Below, in pieces: positions 19,155 to 27,962 of a stretch of DNA of 64,000 bases (positions are counted from its first letter, which is position 1; the number at the start of each line of letters is the position of its first letter). A program made the translations under genes and the position numbers. The notes under the pieces are model-generated. The model saw nothing but the letters and a program-made list of their open reading frames with translations, ran no database searches and was not told the origin of the DNA. The stretch covers positions 186,001-250,000 of the forward strand of contig NZ_JNIK01000015.1 in NCBI RefSeq assembly GCF_000701365.1, in the 5' to 3' direction. Origin of the DNA: Blastococcus sp. URHD0036 (GTDB lineage: Bacteria > Actinomycetota > Actinomycetes > Mycobacteriales > Geodermatophilaceae).

Positions 19155-21938
19155 ATGTCCCCGCACCCGCTCCCGCTCACCCCCGAGGCCCGGCCCGCCC
19201 GAGCGCTCGTCGACCGGCACGCCCGAGCCGCGACGCGAGTGCCTGCGCCACAGCCGACGATGGAGGCCGATCCGCGAGAACCGGTCACCCGTCTCCTGCG
19301 TGACCTCCGGTCGGGTGAGGACGGGCTGAGCGCCACCGAGGCCGCCCGCCGGCTGGTCACCGTCGGCCCGAACGAGCTCCCCACGATCGCCCGGCAGCCC
19401 TGGTGGTCGGAACTGATCGCTCAGGTGGTGCACCCCCTCGCCTTGCTGCTGTGGGTCGCCGCTCTGCTCGCCGCCGTGTCGGGCTCTCCGCAGCTCGCTG
19501 TGGCGATCGTGGTCGTGGTGCTGCTCAACGCCGGGTTCGCCTACTGGCAGGAGAGCCAGGCAGAGCGCGCTGTCGAGGCCCTGCGTGGCTACCTGCCGGA
19601 CGTGGTGCTGACCTGGCGCGACGGGCATCACGCACATGTCCCGGCCCGCGAGCTCGTCCCCGGCGACCTCGTCGCCCTCGAGGAGGGGCAGCGGGTGCCG
19701 GCTGACGTCCGGCTGATCACCGGTGCCCTCGAGGTGGACACGGCTGCGCTGACGGGAGAGTCCTTCCCGGTGGCCCGCAGCGCCGACGCCGTCGACGACG
19801 CGTCGCGTCTGCTGGACTCGCCCGTCCTGGTCTTCAGCGGCTCGGCCTGCACCGCCGGGTCGGCGACTGCCGTCGTGTACGCCACCGGCGCGCACACGGA
19901 GCTGGGCCGCATCGCGGCGCTCTCCCAGGGCGTCCGGGAGGAGAGCAGTCCGCTGGAGCGGCAGGTGCGGCGGGTGGCCTGGCTGATCGCCGCGGTCGCC
20001 GTCGGGGTGGGCGCCGCCTTCTTGCCCATCGGGCTGCTCGCCGGATTGTCCCTGAGCGCGGCCGCGGTGTTCGCCATCGGCCTGCTGGTCGCGAACGTCC
20101 CGGAGGGGCTGCTGCCGACGATCACCCTGGCGCTGGCCGCAGGCGTCCGGCAGATGGCCGCTCGCGGCGCCGTGGTGAAGCGGCTCTCGGCGGTGGAGAC
20201 GCTGGGCTCGACCACCGTCATCTGCACCGACAAGACCGGCACGCTGACCGCCAACCGGATGACCGTGGTGGCCGTCGCCCTGGAGGACGACCTGTCACAC
20301 GAGGCGCCGGCCTCGCGCGCTGCCGCGGAAGTGCTGGTCCGTTGCTCGACCGCGGATGTGGAGGACGGCGACGGGGATCCCACGGAACTCGCCCTGCTCG
20401 GTTGGGCCCGGGACAACGGCGTGGTCCTGCCACCCGCCGCGCGCGACACTGAGCGCTGGGCGCTCCACCGCTTCGAGGCCCGGTATCGGCGCATGACGAC
20501 GCTCGACCGGATCGACGGGCGCGTGGTCGCGTCGGTGAAGGGCGCCCCCGAGCAGGTGCTGCCCCGGTGCACCGCCGCACTGTCGCCCGGAGGCGACGTC
20601 GTGCCGCTGGACGAGCCGCTGCTCGGCAGGCTGGAGGACACCGCGGCGCGCCTGGCCGGCCACGGCCTGCGGGTGCTGGCAGTGGCGCGTCGTGACCTGG
20701 GGCTCGAGCAGGCAGGGACGACCCCACCGGACCGGGAGACCACCGACCAGCAGCTGTGCCTGATCGGTCTCGTCGGGCTGGAGGACCCCCCGCGGCCCCG
20801 GGTCGCCGAGGCGGTCGCGGCTTGCCACGCCGCGGGCATCCGCATCCACGTCGTCACCGGCGATCACGGCAGCACGGCCGCCGAGATCGCCCGTCGGGTG
20901 GGCATCCGGGCCGACCGCGTGGTGGACGGTCAGGTCGTCGACGGGTTGCCGGAGGCCGGGTTGGCCGAGCTCCTCTCCGGTGGGGACGAGATCGTCTTCG
21001 CCCGCGCCACGCCGGAGACGAAGCTGCGGATCGCCGACGCCCTGCACCGGCTCGGCGAGGTAGTGGCCATGACCGGCGACGGCGTGAACGACGCGCCCGC
21101 TCTCCGGCGAGCCGACATCGGCGTGGCCATGGGTGCAAGCGGGACCGACGTCGCGCGCGAGGCCGCCACGGTCGTCCTCACCGACGACGACTTCAGCACG
21201 CTCACCGCCGGCGTCGAGGAGGGCCGCCGGGTCTTCGACAACGTGCGGAAGTTCGTCCTCTACATCTTCGCCCACGCGATTCCGGAGATCGTGCCCTTCC
21301 TGGTCTTCGCCCTCTCCGGCGGCGCGATCCCGCTGCCTCTGACCGTGTTGCAGATCCTCGCCATCGACCTGGGCACCGAGACGTTGCCCGCGCTGGCACT
21401 GGGCCGCGAGCCGGCCGAGCCCGGTCTCATGGCGCGCCCCCCGCGGCCGCACGGCGAGGGCGTCATCACCCGCCGGCTGCTGGCGCGTGCCTGGGGTGTC
21501 ATGGGACTGCTGTCGGCGGCGCTGGTGATGGGCGGCTTCCTGGCCGTCCTGCTGCACGCCGGCTGGCGGCCGGGGGACGACGTGGGGGCGAGCAGCACGC
21601 TCCACACGGCCTATCTGCAGGCCACGACGGCGACGTTCGTCGGCATCGTCGCCTGTCAGCTGGGGACGGCGATCGCGTCCCGGACCGAGTGGGCGTCCCT
21701 GCGCGCGGTCGGCCTGACCAGCAACCGGCTGCTGCTGTACGCGATGGCCGGGGAGCTGCTGTTCACCGCGGTCGTCGTGTACTGGCCGCCGGCCCAGCGC
21801 GTGTTCGGGACCGCGGCGCTGCCGCCGTGGGTCCTGCTCGCCCTCCTGCCCTTCCCGTTCCTGGTGTGGGGGCTCGACGAGGCGCTGCGCGCCCGTCGCA
21901 GGTCCTCACATCGGCGCTCTGCGCCGACGAGCCCCTGA
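19155..21938 (+). CDS. CtpF-like P2-type cation-transporting ATPase
   Basis: The 927-residue P-type ATPase has an N-terminal cation-ATPase domain, the actuator motif ALTGESFPV, M4 motif VANVPEGLLPT, phosphorylation site CTDKTGTLT (D359), nucleotide-binding KGAPEQVL, and hinge MTGDGVNDAPAL. Several C-terminal helices follow. The PEGLL motif and P2 layout match Ca2+/Mg2+ or Na+/K+-type pumps and M. tuberculosis CtpF (Rv1997). The ion is not resolved from sequence. No convincing ribosome site precedes the chosen ATG; a second ATG at 19260 (MEADPREP) is possible. It is followed by a small hydrophobic protein and a DUF302 gene on the same strand. Confidence 0.9.
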   Translation: MSPHPLPLTPEARPARALVDRHARAATRVPAPQPTMEADPREPVTRLLRDLRSGEDGLSATEAARRLVTVGPNELPTIARQPWWSELIAQVVHPLALLLWVAALLAAVSGSPQLAVAIVVVVLLNAGFAYWQESQAERAVEALRGYLPDVVLTWRDGHHAHVPARELVPGDLVALEEGQRVPADVRLITGALEVDTAALTGESFPVARSADAVDDASRLLDSPVLVFSGSACTAGSATAVVYATGAHTELGRIAALSQGVREESSPLERQVRRVAWLIAAVAVGVGAAFLPIGLLAGLSLSAAAVFAIGLLVANVPEGLLPTITLALAAGVRQMAARGAVVKRLSAVETLGSTTVICTDKTGTLTANRMTVVAVALEDDLSHEAPASRAAAEVLVRCSTADVEDGDGDPTELALLGWARDNGVVLPPAARDTERWALHRFEARYRRMTTLDRIDGRVVASVKGAPEQVLPRCTAALSPGGDVVPLDEPLLGRLEDTAARLAGHGLRVLAVARRDLGLEQAGTTPPDRETTDQQLCLIGLVGLEDPPRPRVAEAVAACHAAGIRIHVVTGDHGSTAAEIARRVGIRADRVVDGQVVDGLPEAGLAELLSGGDEIVFARATPETKLRIADALHRLGEVVAMTGDGVNDAPALRRADIGVAMGASGTDVAREAATVVLTDDDFSTLTAGVEEGRRVFDNVRKFVLYIFAHAIPEIVPFLVFALSGGAIPLPLTVLQILAIDLGTETLPALALGREPAEPGLMARPPRPHGEGVITRRLLARAWGVMGLLSAALVMGGFLAVLLHAGWRPGDDVGASSTLHTAYLQATTATFVGIVACQLGTAIASRTEWASLRAVGLTSNRLLLYAMAGELLFTAVVVYWPPAQRVFGTAALPPWVLLALLPFPFLVWGLDEALRARRRSSHRRSAPTSP

Positions 21939-21962
21939 CCCGTCCACCCTCTGGAGGTCCCG

Positions 21963-22229
21963 ATGAGCACGTCTCGTCCGATCCGCGTCCGCCGTCCCGT
22001 TCGCCTGGGTCCCGTGGCCGGCGGCCCGGTCGCCCTGCGGGCCGCCGCGGCCGGCGCCCTCGCCCTGGGCTCGTTCGCCGTGGGCGGTCTGGTGGTGGGG
22101 TCGCTGGCGGTGGGGCGGCTCGCCGTCGGCCGGGCAGAGTTGAAACGGGTGCACATCGCGCGGCTCGAGGTCGACGAGCTGCTCGTCCACTCGGTCACCG
22201 GACTCCCGGCCGCCGGGGATGCGCCGTGA
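21963..22229 (+). CDS. small Gly/Ala/Val-rich repeat membrane protein
   Basis: This 88-residue protein has a strong GGAGG ribosome site. The middle carries a short-period pattern (LALGSFAVGGLVVGSLAVGR, then LAVGRAELKRVHIARLEVDE). The five-residue spacing of Gly and hydrophobic residues gives either a membrane helix or a tiny pentapeptide-like solenoid. It follows the P-type ATPase by 24 bp and overlaps the DUF302 gene by 4 bp (GTGA), so it is probably co-expressed. No family was recognised. Confidence 0.65.
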   Translation: MSTSRPIRVRRPVRLGPVAGGPVALRAAAAGALALGSFAVGGLVVGSLAVGRLAVGRAELKRVHIARLEVDELLVHSVTGLPAAGDAP

Positions 22230-22654
22230 GCGGCTACGCGATCGCGACCACGCTCGACGTCCCCTTCGCCGACGCCGTGGCGCGGACGCGCGAGGCGCTG
22301 GCCGATCAGGGATTCGGCGTCCTCACCGAGATCGACGTCGCGGCCACCATGCGGGCCAAGCTGGACATCGAGGTCCCGGCGCAGGTCGTGCTGGGCGCCT
22401 GCAACCCGGCGCTGGCCCACCGCGGCCTCACCGCCGAGCCGGACCTCGGTCTCCTGCTGCCGTGCAACGTCGTCGTCCGCGCGGACGACGACGGCGTCCG
22501 GGTCTCGGCGGTCGACCCGGGCGTGCTTGTCTCGGTGTCGGGCAACGCGGAGCTGGCCGCGATCGCGGACGAGGCGCGGACCCGCCTGCGCGCCGTCATC
22601 GACGCGATGACCGTCCATCCCCGGGTCATCGCGTCGGGTGCGACGAAGGAGTAG
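22226..22654 (+). CDS. DUF302 domain protein
   Basis: This 142-residue protein contains the DUF302 pattern: an N-terminal strand with FADAVARTREALADQGFGVLTEIDVAATMRAKL in two adjoining segments, the VLGACNPALAHRGL motif and LLLPCNVVVR. DUF302 proteins are small, often linked to metal or redox stress and to P-type ATPases. The biochemical role is unknown. The cysteines in GACNP and LPCNV are conserved in the family. The GTG start overlaps the preceding small gene's stop. Confidence 0.83.
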   Translation: MSGYAIATTLDVPFADAVARTREALADQGFGVLTEIDVAATMRAKLDIEVPAQVVLGACNPALAHRGLTAEPDLGLLLPCNVVVRADDDGVRVSAVDPGVLVSVSGNAELAAIADEARTRLRAVIDAMTVHPRVIASGATKE

Positions 22655-22786
22655 CGGCACCGGACAGGAATCGACACGGCTACCGCTTTCCACAGACTCG
22701 CCCGGACGGCCTGAGGGCGCGAGGGGCTTCCGTCCCGCCACGAGGAGCCTCGGAACCCGGGTCCGACCGCCCACGGGCGGACCCCT

Positions 22787-22960
22787 GTGACTGCGGAACC
22801 GGTCGCTCCCGTGGCCCTCGTCGTGTGCTGGGCCACCTCCTGGGTGCCCTGCCTCACCGACGAGACCTTCCAGGTGCTCGGCGTGGTCGGCGCCGCGATC
22901 GGCGTCCTCGCTGCGCTGGTCTCGCTGGTCCGGATGCGAGGGGCCGAGCGGGTCCGGTGA
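22787..22960 (+). CDS. small single-span membrane peptide
   Basis: This 57-codon frame encodes two cysteines in a hydrophobic N-terminal part (VALVVCWATSWVPC), then a membrane helix VLGVVGAAIGVLAALVSLV and a basic tail. The GTG start has no clear ribosome site. It ends 10 bp before the stop of the converging degenerate nitroreductase gene. The helix supports a real gene, but the evidence is limited to composition. Confidence 0.4.
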   Translation: MTAEPVAPVALVVCWATSWVPCLTDETFQVLGVVGAAIGVLAALVSLVRMRGAERVR

Positions 22961-22969
22961 CGGATCGGC

Positions 22970-23752
22970 TCATGGCTCCTGTCCGGTCGGGCGGAGGAGG
23001 AGCAGGGCCTGCGGGTGCCGCTCCCACGTGAGCTCCGCGCGCAGTTCGGCGCGCGCGGGCGACGCTCCGGTGAGAGCGGCGACGGGCTCCGCCGTCCACC
23101 CCTGCCGGGCGAGTTGCCGGGAGAGGCGCTGCTGTGCCTCACCGGTCCGCAGCCAGGCGTACGCGTCGTCGTCCCGGGTCGACAGCAGGAGACCGCGCAG
23201 GCCGGCCCGGTCGGCCGCCCCGGACATCCGCCCGAGGCGCTCCAGCAGCGGAGCCGACCCTCCGCGCACGAGGAGGAGGTCGGTCTCCTCGTCCCGCGCG
23301 GCGACGCCGAGCCGGCGGATGAGGCCGGGGGGCAGTCGGCCGCGGTCGCAGTCGGGGGCGTCCGCGCACTCGGGAGCGGGGAGGGCGAGCGCCGCCAGGG
23401 CCGGATCGGGCGGACCGTCCACGGGCCGGAGGACGGCGAGCAGGTCCGGGTCGTCCGGAGCGGCCAGCCGGTCCACCTCGGCTGCCCAGCCGGACGCGGC
23501 CACCGCCACGCGGGCGTCCAGCAGCGCCGCCCCGGCGGAGTGGAGGAGCGCCCGGTCGTCCAGGGTGCTGCCGGCAGGCCGATGCGCCCGCAGATCGACA
23601 CGGTCCTCGTGCCGCACGCACCGCACCGACCGCTCGGACCCGGCCGGCCCGGCGGCGGCCGTGGCGGCGTCGTCGAGCGCTGTCGCGAAGGACGGCGGCA
23701 CGGGCTCCCAGAGACCTGGTGCGTGCGGATGCAAGGCGCCTCGGGCGGGCAC
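22970..23752 (-). CDS. Acg-family nitroreductase-like protein lacking the N-terminal signature
   Basis: This 260-residue protein retains the Acg middle and C-terminal regions (LLHSAGAALLDARVAVAASGW, DDPDLLAVLRPVDGPPDPAL, YAWLRTGEAQQRLS, TWERHPQALLLLRPTG). It lacks the PSxHNTQPW signature and the following strand found in both other copies. FMN binding is therefore doubtful, and it may be a decaying duplicate or a regulatory paralogue. A GTG start with GAGAGGAGC upstream fixes the N-terminus. It follows the LGFP-repeat hydrolase gene by 13 bp on the same strand. Confidence 0.7.
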   Translation of the reverse strand: MPARGALHPHAPGLWEPVPPSFATALDDAATAAAGPAGSERSVRCVRHEDRVDLRAHRPAGSTLDDRALLHSAGAALLDARVAVAASGWAAEVDRLAAPDDPDLLAVLRPVDGPPDPALAALALPAPECADAPDCDRGRLPPGLIRRLGVAARDEETDLLLVRGGSAPLLERLGRMSGAADRAGLRGLLLSTRDDDAYAWLRTGEAQQRLSRQLARQGWTAEPVAALTGASPARAELRAELTWERHPQALLLLRPTGQEP

Positions 23753-23765
23753 GGGTGCTCCTCTC

Positions 23766-25340
23766 TCAGCAGCCGCGGACGGCGTAGTCGCGGACGGGCG
23801 GCCAGGACGCCGCCGGAGTCGTGTTCCAGTCCCAGATCGACACCCCGATGGCGCCGCGGTCGGCGGCCGCCCGCGCCATGGCCGCGTAGTCGGAGGCGGG
23901 GATGTCGGTGCCGAAGCCGCCGATGACCGACACGGCGGCGCACGGCTCACCGAGGTCGCTCCGCACCCGGGCGATGTTCTCGCTCGTGTACCGGTAGGCG
24001 TCGCGCCAGCCCGAGGCCGCGGTCCGGTTGCTCCAGTACGCCATCGGCATCCACACCTGGTAGAGCGGGGCGAGCTCCCGCCAGGGGAACCGCGGCCAGT
24101 AGGTGGGGTTGAGCACGTCGGTGGCCACCGGCGGCAGGACGATGGCGCCGAGGGTGGTGGTCGGTGCGTACGCGGCCAGGCGGGTGGACAGGTCGACGAG
24201 CCGGGCGTTGCGCAGGTCGACGTCGGTCACCGTCAGGTCCTCGATGTCCACCGCCACCGCGTCGAAGCCCTGACCCGCAGCGCGGAAGTCGACCATGGCC
24301 CGCAGCCGTCGCAGATCCGCCTCGACGTCGGTGAACTCCGGCAGGTACCAGGCGACCACCTGGATGCCGCGGGCGTGAGCGCGGGTGAGGAACTGGCCGA
24401 GCAGGTCGGGACTGATCAGGTCCGGGTAGCGGGGGTCCTTGGAGGCGGCCTGCAGGTAGATGGTGTCCACCCCGGCCGCGGCCATGGTGCCGACGGCCGA
24501 CGGGGGAATCGGTGGGTTCGCGCCGCCGAACTCGCGGCTGAACCCGAACCGGGACACCCAGGTGCCCGACCGGTCGTAGGCCCCGAGCAGCGCGGTGCGC
24601 ACGGCGCCGGTCGCGGCCGTCCAGCGCAGGAACCCGCCCTGGAAGTCGCTCTGCCGGCCGGCGTTGACGCCGTACTCGTCGGTGATGGGGTACCCCAGCG
24701 GACTGCGCTCCCAGCCCATCGACGCCCACGTCGCGAGGATCGCGCCGTGCACCTCGTGCGCGCCGGTCGCCGGGGTCCAGTAGATCGCCCCACCCTGGAA
24801 GAAGCTGGCGCGGCCGACCCCGTCGGGCATGGAGAACTCGTCGGTGACGGGGTAGCCGAGCACGCTGCGCTCCCAGCCCATCTCCCGCCACGTGGCGAGG
24901 ATGGCGCCGTGCACCTCGTGCGCCCCCGTGGACGGGGTCCAGTAGATCGCCCCGCCCTGGAAGAACGAGCCCCGACCGATGCCGTCCGGGGCGGTCAGCT
25001 CGTCGGTGACCGGGTACCCGAGGAAGCTCCGCTCCCAGCCGAACGTGCGCCACGTGGCGAGGATGGCGCCGTGCACCTCATGGGCGCCGGTGGACGGCGT
25101 CCAGTAGATGGACCCACCGGCGTAGTACTGGAAGCGGCCGACCCGGTCGGGAGCGGGCAGCACCGCCGCGGTCGGGGCCCCGAGGAAGCCCGTCACCCCG
25201 CCGAGCTCGCAGTGGTGGCGCACCACCGGGTCGGCCTGGGTGCACACCGGCGCGGCCGTCGCCGAGGGGACGTGCAGCAGACCGGCCGCGAGCACGAGGG
25301 CCAGCAGCGCCGTCAGGACACCGGGTCGCCGGAGCGGCAC
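23766..25340 (-). CDS. secreted LGFP-repeat protein with C-terminal TIM-barrel-like domain
   Basis: The 524-residue precursor has a signal peptide (LTALLALVLAAGLLHVPSATA). About four LGFP-type repeats follow (TGFLGAPTAAVLPAPD; SFLGYPVTDELTAPDGIGRG; SVLGYPVTDEFSMPDGVGRA; SPLGYPITDEYG), three of them with the near-identical spacer GAIYWTPSTGAHEVHGAILA. LGFP repeats bind mycolyl or arabinogalactan-type cell walls. The C-terminal half (SAVGTMAAAGVDTIYLQAAS, QVVAWYLPEF, DAVAVDIEDL, GVSIWDWN) resembles putative glycoside-hydrolase barrels. The substrate is unknown. GGAGGTGG precedes the GTG start. Confidence 0.82.
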   Translation of the reverse strand: MPLRRPGVLTALLALVLAAGLLHVPSATAAPVCTQADPVVRHHCELGGVTGFLGAPTAAVLPAPDRVGRFQYYAGGSIYWTPSTGAHEVHGAILATWRTFGWERSFLGYPVTDELTAPDGIGRGSFFQGGAIYWTPSTGAHEVHGAILATWREMGWERSVLGYPVTDEFSMPDGVGRASFFQGGAIYWTPATGAHEVHGAILATWASMGWERSPLGYPITDEYGVNAGRQSDFQGGFLRWTAATGAVRTALLGAYDRSGTWVSRFGFSREFGGANPPIPPSAVGTMAAAGVDTIYLQAASKDPRYPDLISPDLLGQFLTRAHARGIQVVAWYLPEFTDVEADLRRLRAMVDFRAAGQGFDAVAVDIEDLTVTDVDLRNARLVDLSTRLAAYAPTTTLGAIVLPPVATDVLNPTYWPRFPWRELAPLYQVWMPMAYWSNRTAASGWRDAYRYTSENIARVRSDLGEPCAAVSVIGGFGTDIPASDYAAMARAAADRGAIGVSIWDWNTTPAASWPPVRDYAVRGC

Positions 25341-25453
25341 GGGAACCACCTCCCCGGGAGGGCGCCGGAGCCACAGCGGCACGGCGGCGCACCGTCTCCC
25401 CGAGGCTCACCGTCGGTCGGGCGGGTCTCCAGGGTCGGGCGCCCCCCTCGCCA

Positions 25454-25467
25454 GGGCCGTTCGGACC
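25454..25467. promoter_or_regulatory. weak DosR-box-like site, WS/DGAT-like gene versus LGFP gene
   Basis: GGGCCGTTCGGACC keeps both half-site cores but differs from the best box in the centre. It lies 113 bp from the LGFP gene start and 64 bp from the WS/DGAT-like start. It is the least convincing site of the set. Confidence 0.35.
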
Positions 25468-25531
25468 GCGGACCCGGCCACCCCGTGCTCCTAGCGTGGG
25501 GGCATCGGCGACGTCGGGCCGGGGAGACGCG

Positions 25532-26923
25532 ATGGCAGGGATGCAGAACGTTCGTCGGCAGGACCGGCCCCCGAGGGAGCGCCCTGCGGTGAACCGCGCC
25601 GATCCCGCCGACCTGGCCATGCGGTCGATGGGCGGACAGCCGCCGATGCAGCTGGCGGCCGTGCTGGTGCTGGCGCCCGGGGCGGCCGGGCCCGGCGAGG
25701 TCGCGCAGGTCCTCATCCAGCGGCTGGGTGCGTTGCGCCGACTGCGCCGGCGGCTGGTGCGGGTGCCGCCGGGCGGTGGCCGGCCGGTGTGGGTGGACGA
25801 CCCGGGCGCCGATCCGGCGCGGCACGTCCGGCAGTTCCCCTGCCCGCCACCCGGGGACGAGCAGGCGCTCCTCGATCTGGCCACGGAGCTGGTGAGCGAG
25901 CCGCTGCCCGCGGACCGGCCGGCGTGGGCGGCCACCGTCGTGCCGGGTCTGCGCGGGGACCGGACGGGTGTGGTGGTCGTCCTGTCGCACATCGTGGCCG
26001 ACGGCATCGGCGGCCTGGGTCTGCTCGGGGCGGTGGTGGACGGCGCTCCGCCGGCCGGCCCCGAACCGGTCGAGATCCGACCTCCGTACCCGGTCCTCGC
26101 GGCCGAGGCCATGCGCAGCCGAGGCCGAGCGCTGCTCCGCTGGCGGACCGGTCTGCCAGCGTTGCGGGACGCGGTCCGGGCGGCCGGCGGACCGCAGCTC
26201 CCGCGGGCGCTCGACTGCTCGCTGCTGGCCCCGACCGGGCCGCGCCGCCGGGCCGCTGCCCTGCGCGTGGACCTCGGACGGCTGCGGGCTTCCGCGCACC
26301 GGGCGGGCGGCACCGTGAACGACGCCCTCCTGATCGCGGTCGCCGGGGCGCTGGGCGGCCTCCTGTGCACGCGCGGCGAGGCGGTCGACCCGGTCCTCGT
26401 GACGGTGGTCGTCTCGGCTCGGCGGGTGGTGGGGCCGGACGACGCCGGCAACGCGAACACGCCGCTGGTGGTCGCCGTCCCGGTGGCCGGCAGTGCCGCT
26501 GAGCGCCTGCGGGCGTTCGCGGGCACGGTCCGGGCGGCCCGGGACTCGGCCACCGGCCCGTCGCTCCCGGCGCTGCTGGGCCCGCTGTTCCGGCTCCTCG
26601 CGGCGACGGGGGCCTACCGCTGGTACCTGCGCCACCAGCGCCGGTTCCACACGCTCGTGAGCAACGTGCCCGGACCCGACCACCCGCTCGCCCTGGCCGG
26701 CCGCACCGTCGAGCGCATCCTCCCGCTGGCCGTCGGAGAGGCGGGCAACGTGACCGTCGCCTTCGGCGCGCTGTCCTACGCCGGCGCCCTGACCGTCACG
26801 GCGGTTGCCGACCCCGACCGCGTTCCCGACCTGCCGGTCCTGATGACTGCGCTCCGGCAGCAGTTCGACGCGCTCGTCGAGGGCGCTCAGCCGTCGACGA
26901 CGATCACAGGGCACGGTGCGTAG
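25532..26923 (+). CDS. WS/DGAT-like acyltransferase with altered active-site motif
   Basis: This 463-residue protein has the wax ester synthase/diacylglycerol acyltransferase layout: LRRRLVRVPPGGGRPVWVDD, the active-site loop, GGTVNDALLIAV, VSNVPGPDHPL and SYAGALTVTAVAD. The catalytic HHxxxDG motif reads SHIVADG (S152, H153, D157). The second histidine, thought to be the catalytic base, is therefore kept and the first is lost. It may be active with reduced efficiency or have another acyl acceptor. GGGGAG precedes the ATG. Its 3' end overlaps the converging Usp gene by 37 bp. Confidence 0.82.
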   Translation: MAGMQNVRRQDRPPRERPAVNRADPADLAMRSMGGQPPMQLAAVLVLAPGAAGPGEVAQVLIQRLGALRRLRRRLVRVPPGGGRPVWVDDPGADPARHVRQFPCPPPGDEQALLDLATELVSEPLPADRPAWAATVVPGLRGDRTGVVVVLSHIVADGIGGLGLLGAVVDGAPPAGPEPVEIRPPYPVLAAEAMRSRGRALLRWRTGLPALRDAVRAAGGPQLPRALDCSLLAPTGPRRRAAALRVDLGRLRASAHRAGGTVNDALLIAVAGALGGLLCTRGEAVDPVLVTVVVSARRVVGPDDAGNANTPLVVAVPVAGSAAERLRAFAGTVRAARDSATGPSLPALLGPLFRLLAATGAYRWYLRHQRRFHTLVSNVPGPDHPLALAGRTVERILPLAVGEAGNVTVAFGALSYAGALTVTAVADPDRVPDLPVLMTALRQQFDALVEGAQPSTTITGHGA

Positions 26924-27798
26924 TGGGCGATCGCATGGCTCACGCTGCCCAGCGGTGCCGCCGAGCCGGCGCGGCCGTGCCGCCCCACGACGATCACCGC
27001 CGCCTCCGTGGCCAGCTCGAGCAGCGCTCGCGCCGGCCGGTCGGCACGGGTCACCGGATGCACCCGGATCTCCCGGTGCCGGTGCCCGACCTCGGCGAGG
27101 CAGCCGGCGAGGAACGCGGTCGCCCGCTCCTCGAGCGCACCGCGCTCGAGGTCCACGCGGCCGGCCAGCGCGGCGAGCGGGATGTCGGACCAGGTGTGCA
27201 CCGCGACCACGTCCCGGCCGTGCCGTCCGGCGAGCTCGAAGCCGAGCCTGACGGCCGCCCGGGACGCGGGTGAGCCGTCGACGCCGATGACGACCGGACC
27301 CCTACCGTCCATCCCGGGGTGATCTCGGACGACGGCGACCGGGGTGGTCACCGTCCGGACGAGCTCGGCGGCGGTCGAGCCGAGCAGGACGGTCGGCACG
27401 GCGGTCTGCCCCGACGCGCCCAGGACGAGCAGCGAGGCGTCGGCCGCGGCCTTCGTCAGCACCTCGCCCGCGTCCCCCTCCAGCACCTCGCCGGACACAT
27501 CGAGCCCGGGCACCTGTTCCCCGCAACGCATCAGGGTGACGTGGATCTCGGCGCTCGCGGCGAGCCGGGCCCGGTCGACGTCCAGCGCCGCGTCGGGCAG
27601 CCCGAGGCCGGCCAGCTCGGGCAGCGGCCAGCGCAGCGCGTGGACGAGCCGGAGCGCGCGCCCCGAGCGGGCGGCCTCGTCGGCCGCCCAGTGCGCCGCG
27701 CGCCGCGCGGGTGCCGAGCCGTCGAAGGCGACGACCACCGGGCGCCGGTCGGTCGACCCGGGATCGGGCATCTCGGTGTGGCTGGTGGTGGTCTCCAT
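26887..27798 (-). CDS. tandem universal stress protein
   Basis: This 303-residue protein has two Usp domains, opening with VVVAFDGSAPARRAAHWAAD and VVIGVDGSPASRAAVRLGFE. The loops are VLGASGQTAVPTVLLGST and VVGRHGRAGSAAPLGSVS. The start was placed at METTTSHTEMPD, because the upstream frame runs through two DosR-like boxes located 38-66 bp before it. It is more divergent from the Usp at 7687 and 12194 than those two are from each other. Confidence 0.87.
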   Translation of the reverse strand: METTTSHTEMPDPGSTDRRPVVVAFDGSAPARRAAHWAADEAARSGRALRLVHALRWPLPELAGLGLPDAALDVDRARLAASAEIHVTLMRCGEQVPGLDVSGEVLEGDAGEVLTKAAADASLLVLGASGQTAVPTVLLGSTAAELVRTVTTPVAVVRDHPGMDGRGPVVIGVDGSPASRAAVRLGFELAGRHGRDVVAVHTWSDIPLAALAGRVDLERGALEERATAFLAGCLAEVGHRHREIRVHPVTRADRPARALLELATEAAVIVVGRHGRAGSAAPLGSVSHAIAHYAPCPVIVVDG

Positions 27799-27835
27799 GG
27801 CGGCAGCGTCGTCGGCTGCGCGGGGGGTCGCACAG

Positions 27836-27864
27836 GGGCCGGAGGTCCTCGGGCCCGAGGTCCT
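27836..27864. promoter_or_regulatory. tandem DosR-box-like sites, Usp/carboxylesterase gap
   Basis: GGGCCGGAGGTCCT (27836-27849) and GGGCCCGAGGTCCT (27851-27864) lie in tandem with starts 15 bp apart. This is closer than the 22-23 bp pairs elsewhere in the window. They lie 38 bp before the Usp ATG and 99 bp before the carboxylesterase ATG. Confidence 0.68.
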
Positions 27865-27962
27865 CGGGAGGTGGAGCCCTTCGCCCGCGTCCCGCCGGAG
27901 AGGCCGGACGGAGGGTCGGGAGCGGGTTCCCCGCGCCCGGCGGGGCCAGTCCGGGAGGACCG

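Noticed and set aside
21949-21961. CTCTGGAGGTCCC resembling a box half-site
   Set aside because: It is the GGAGG ribosome site of the small gene starting at 21963.
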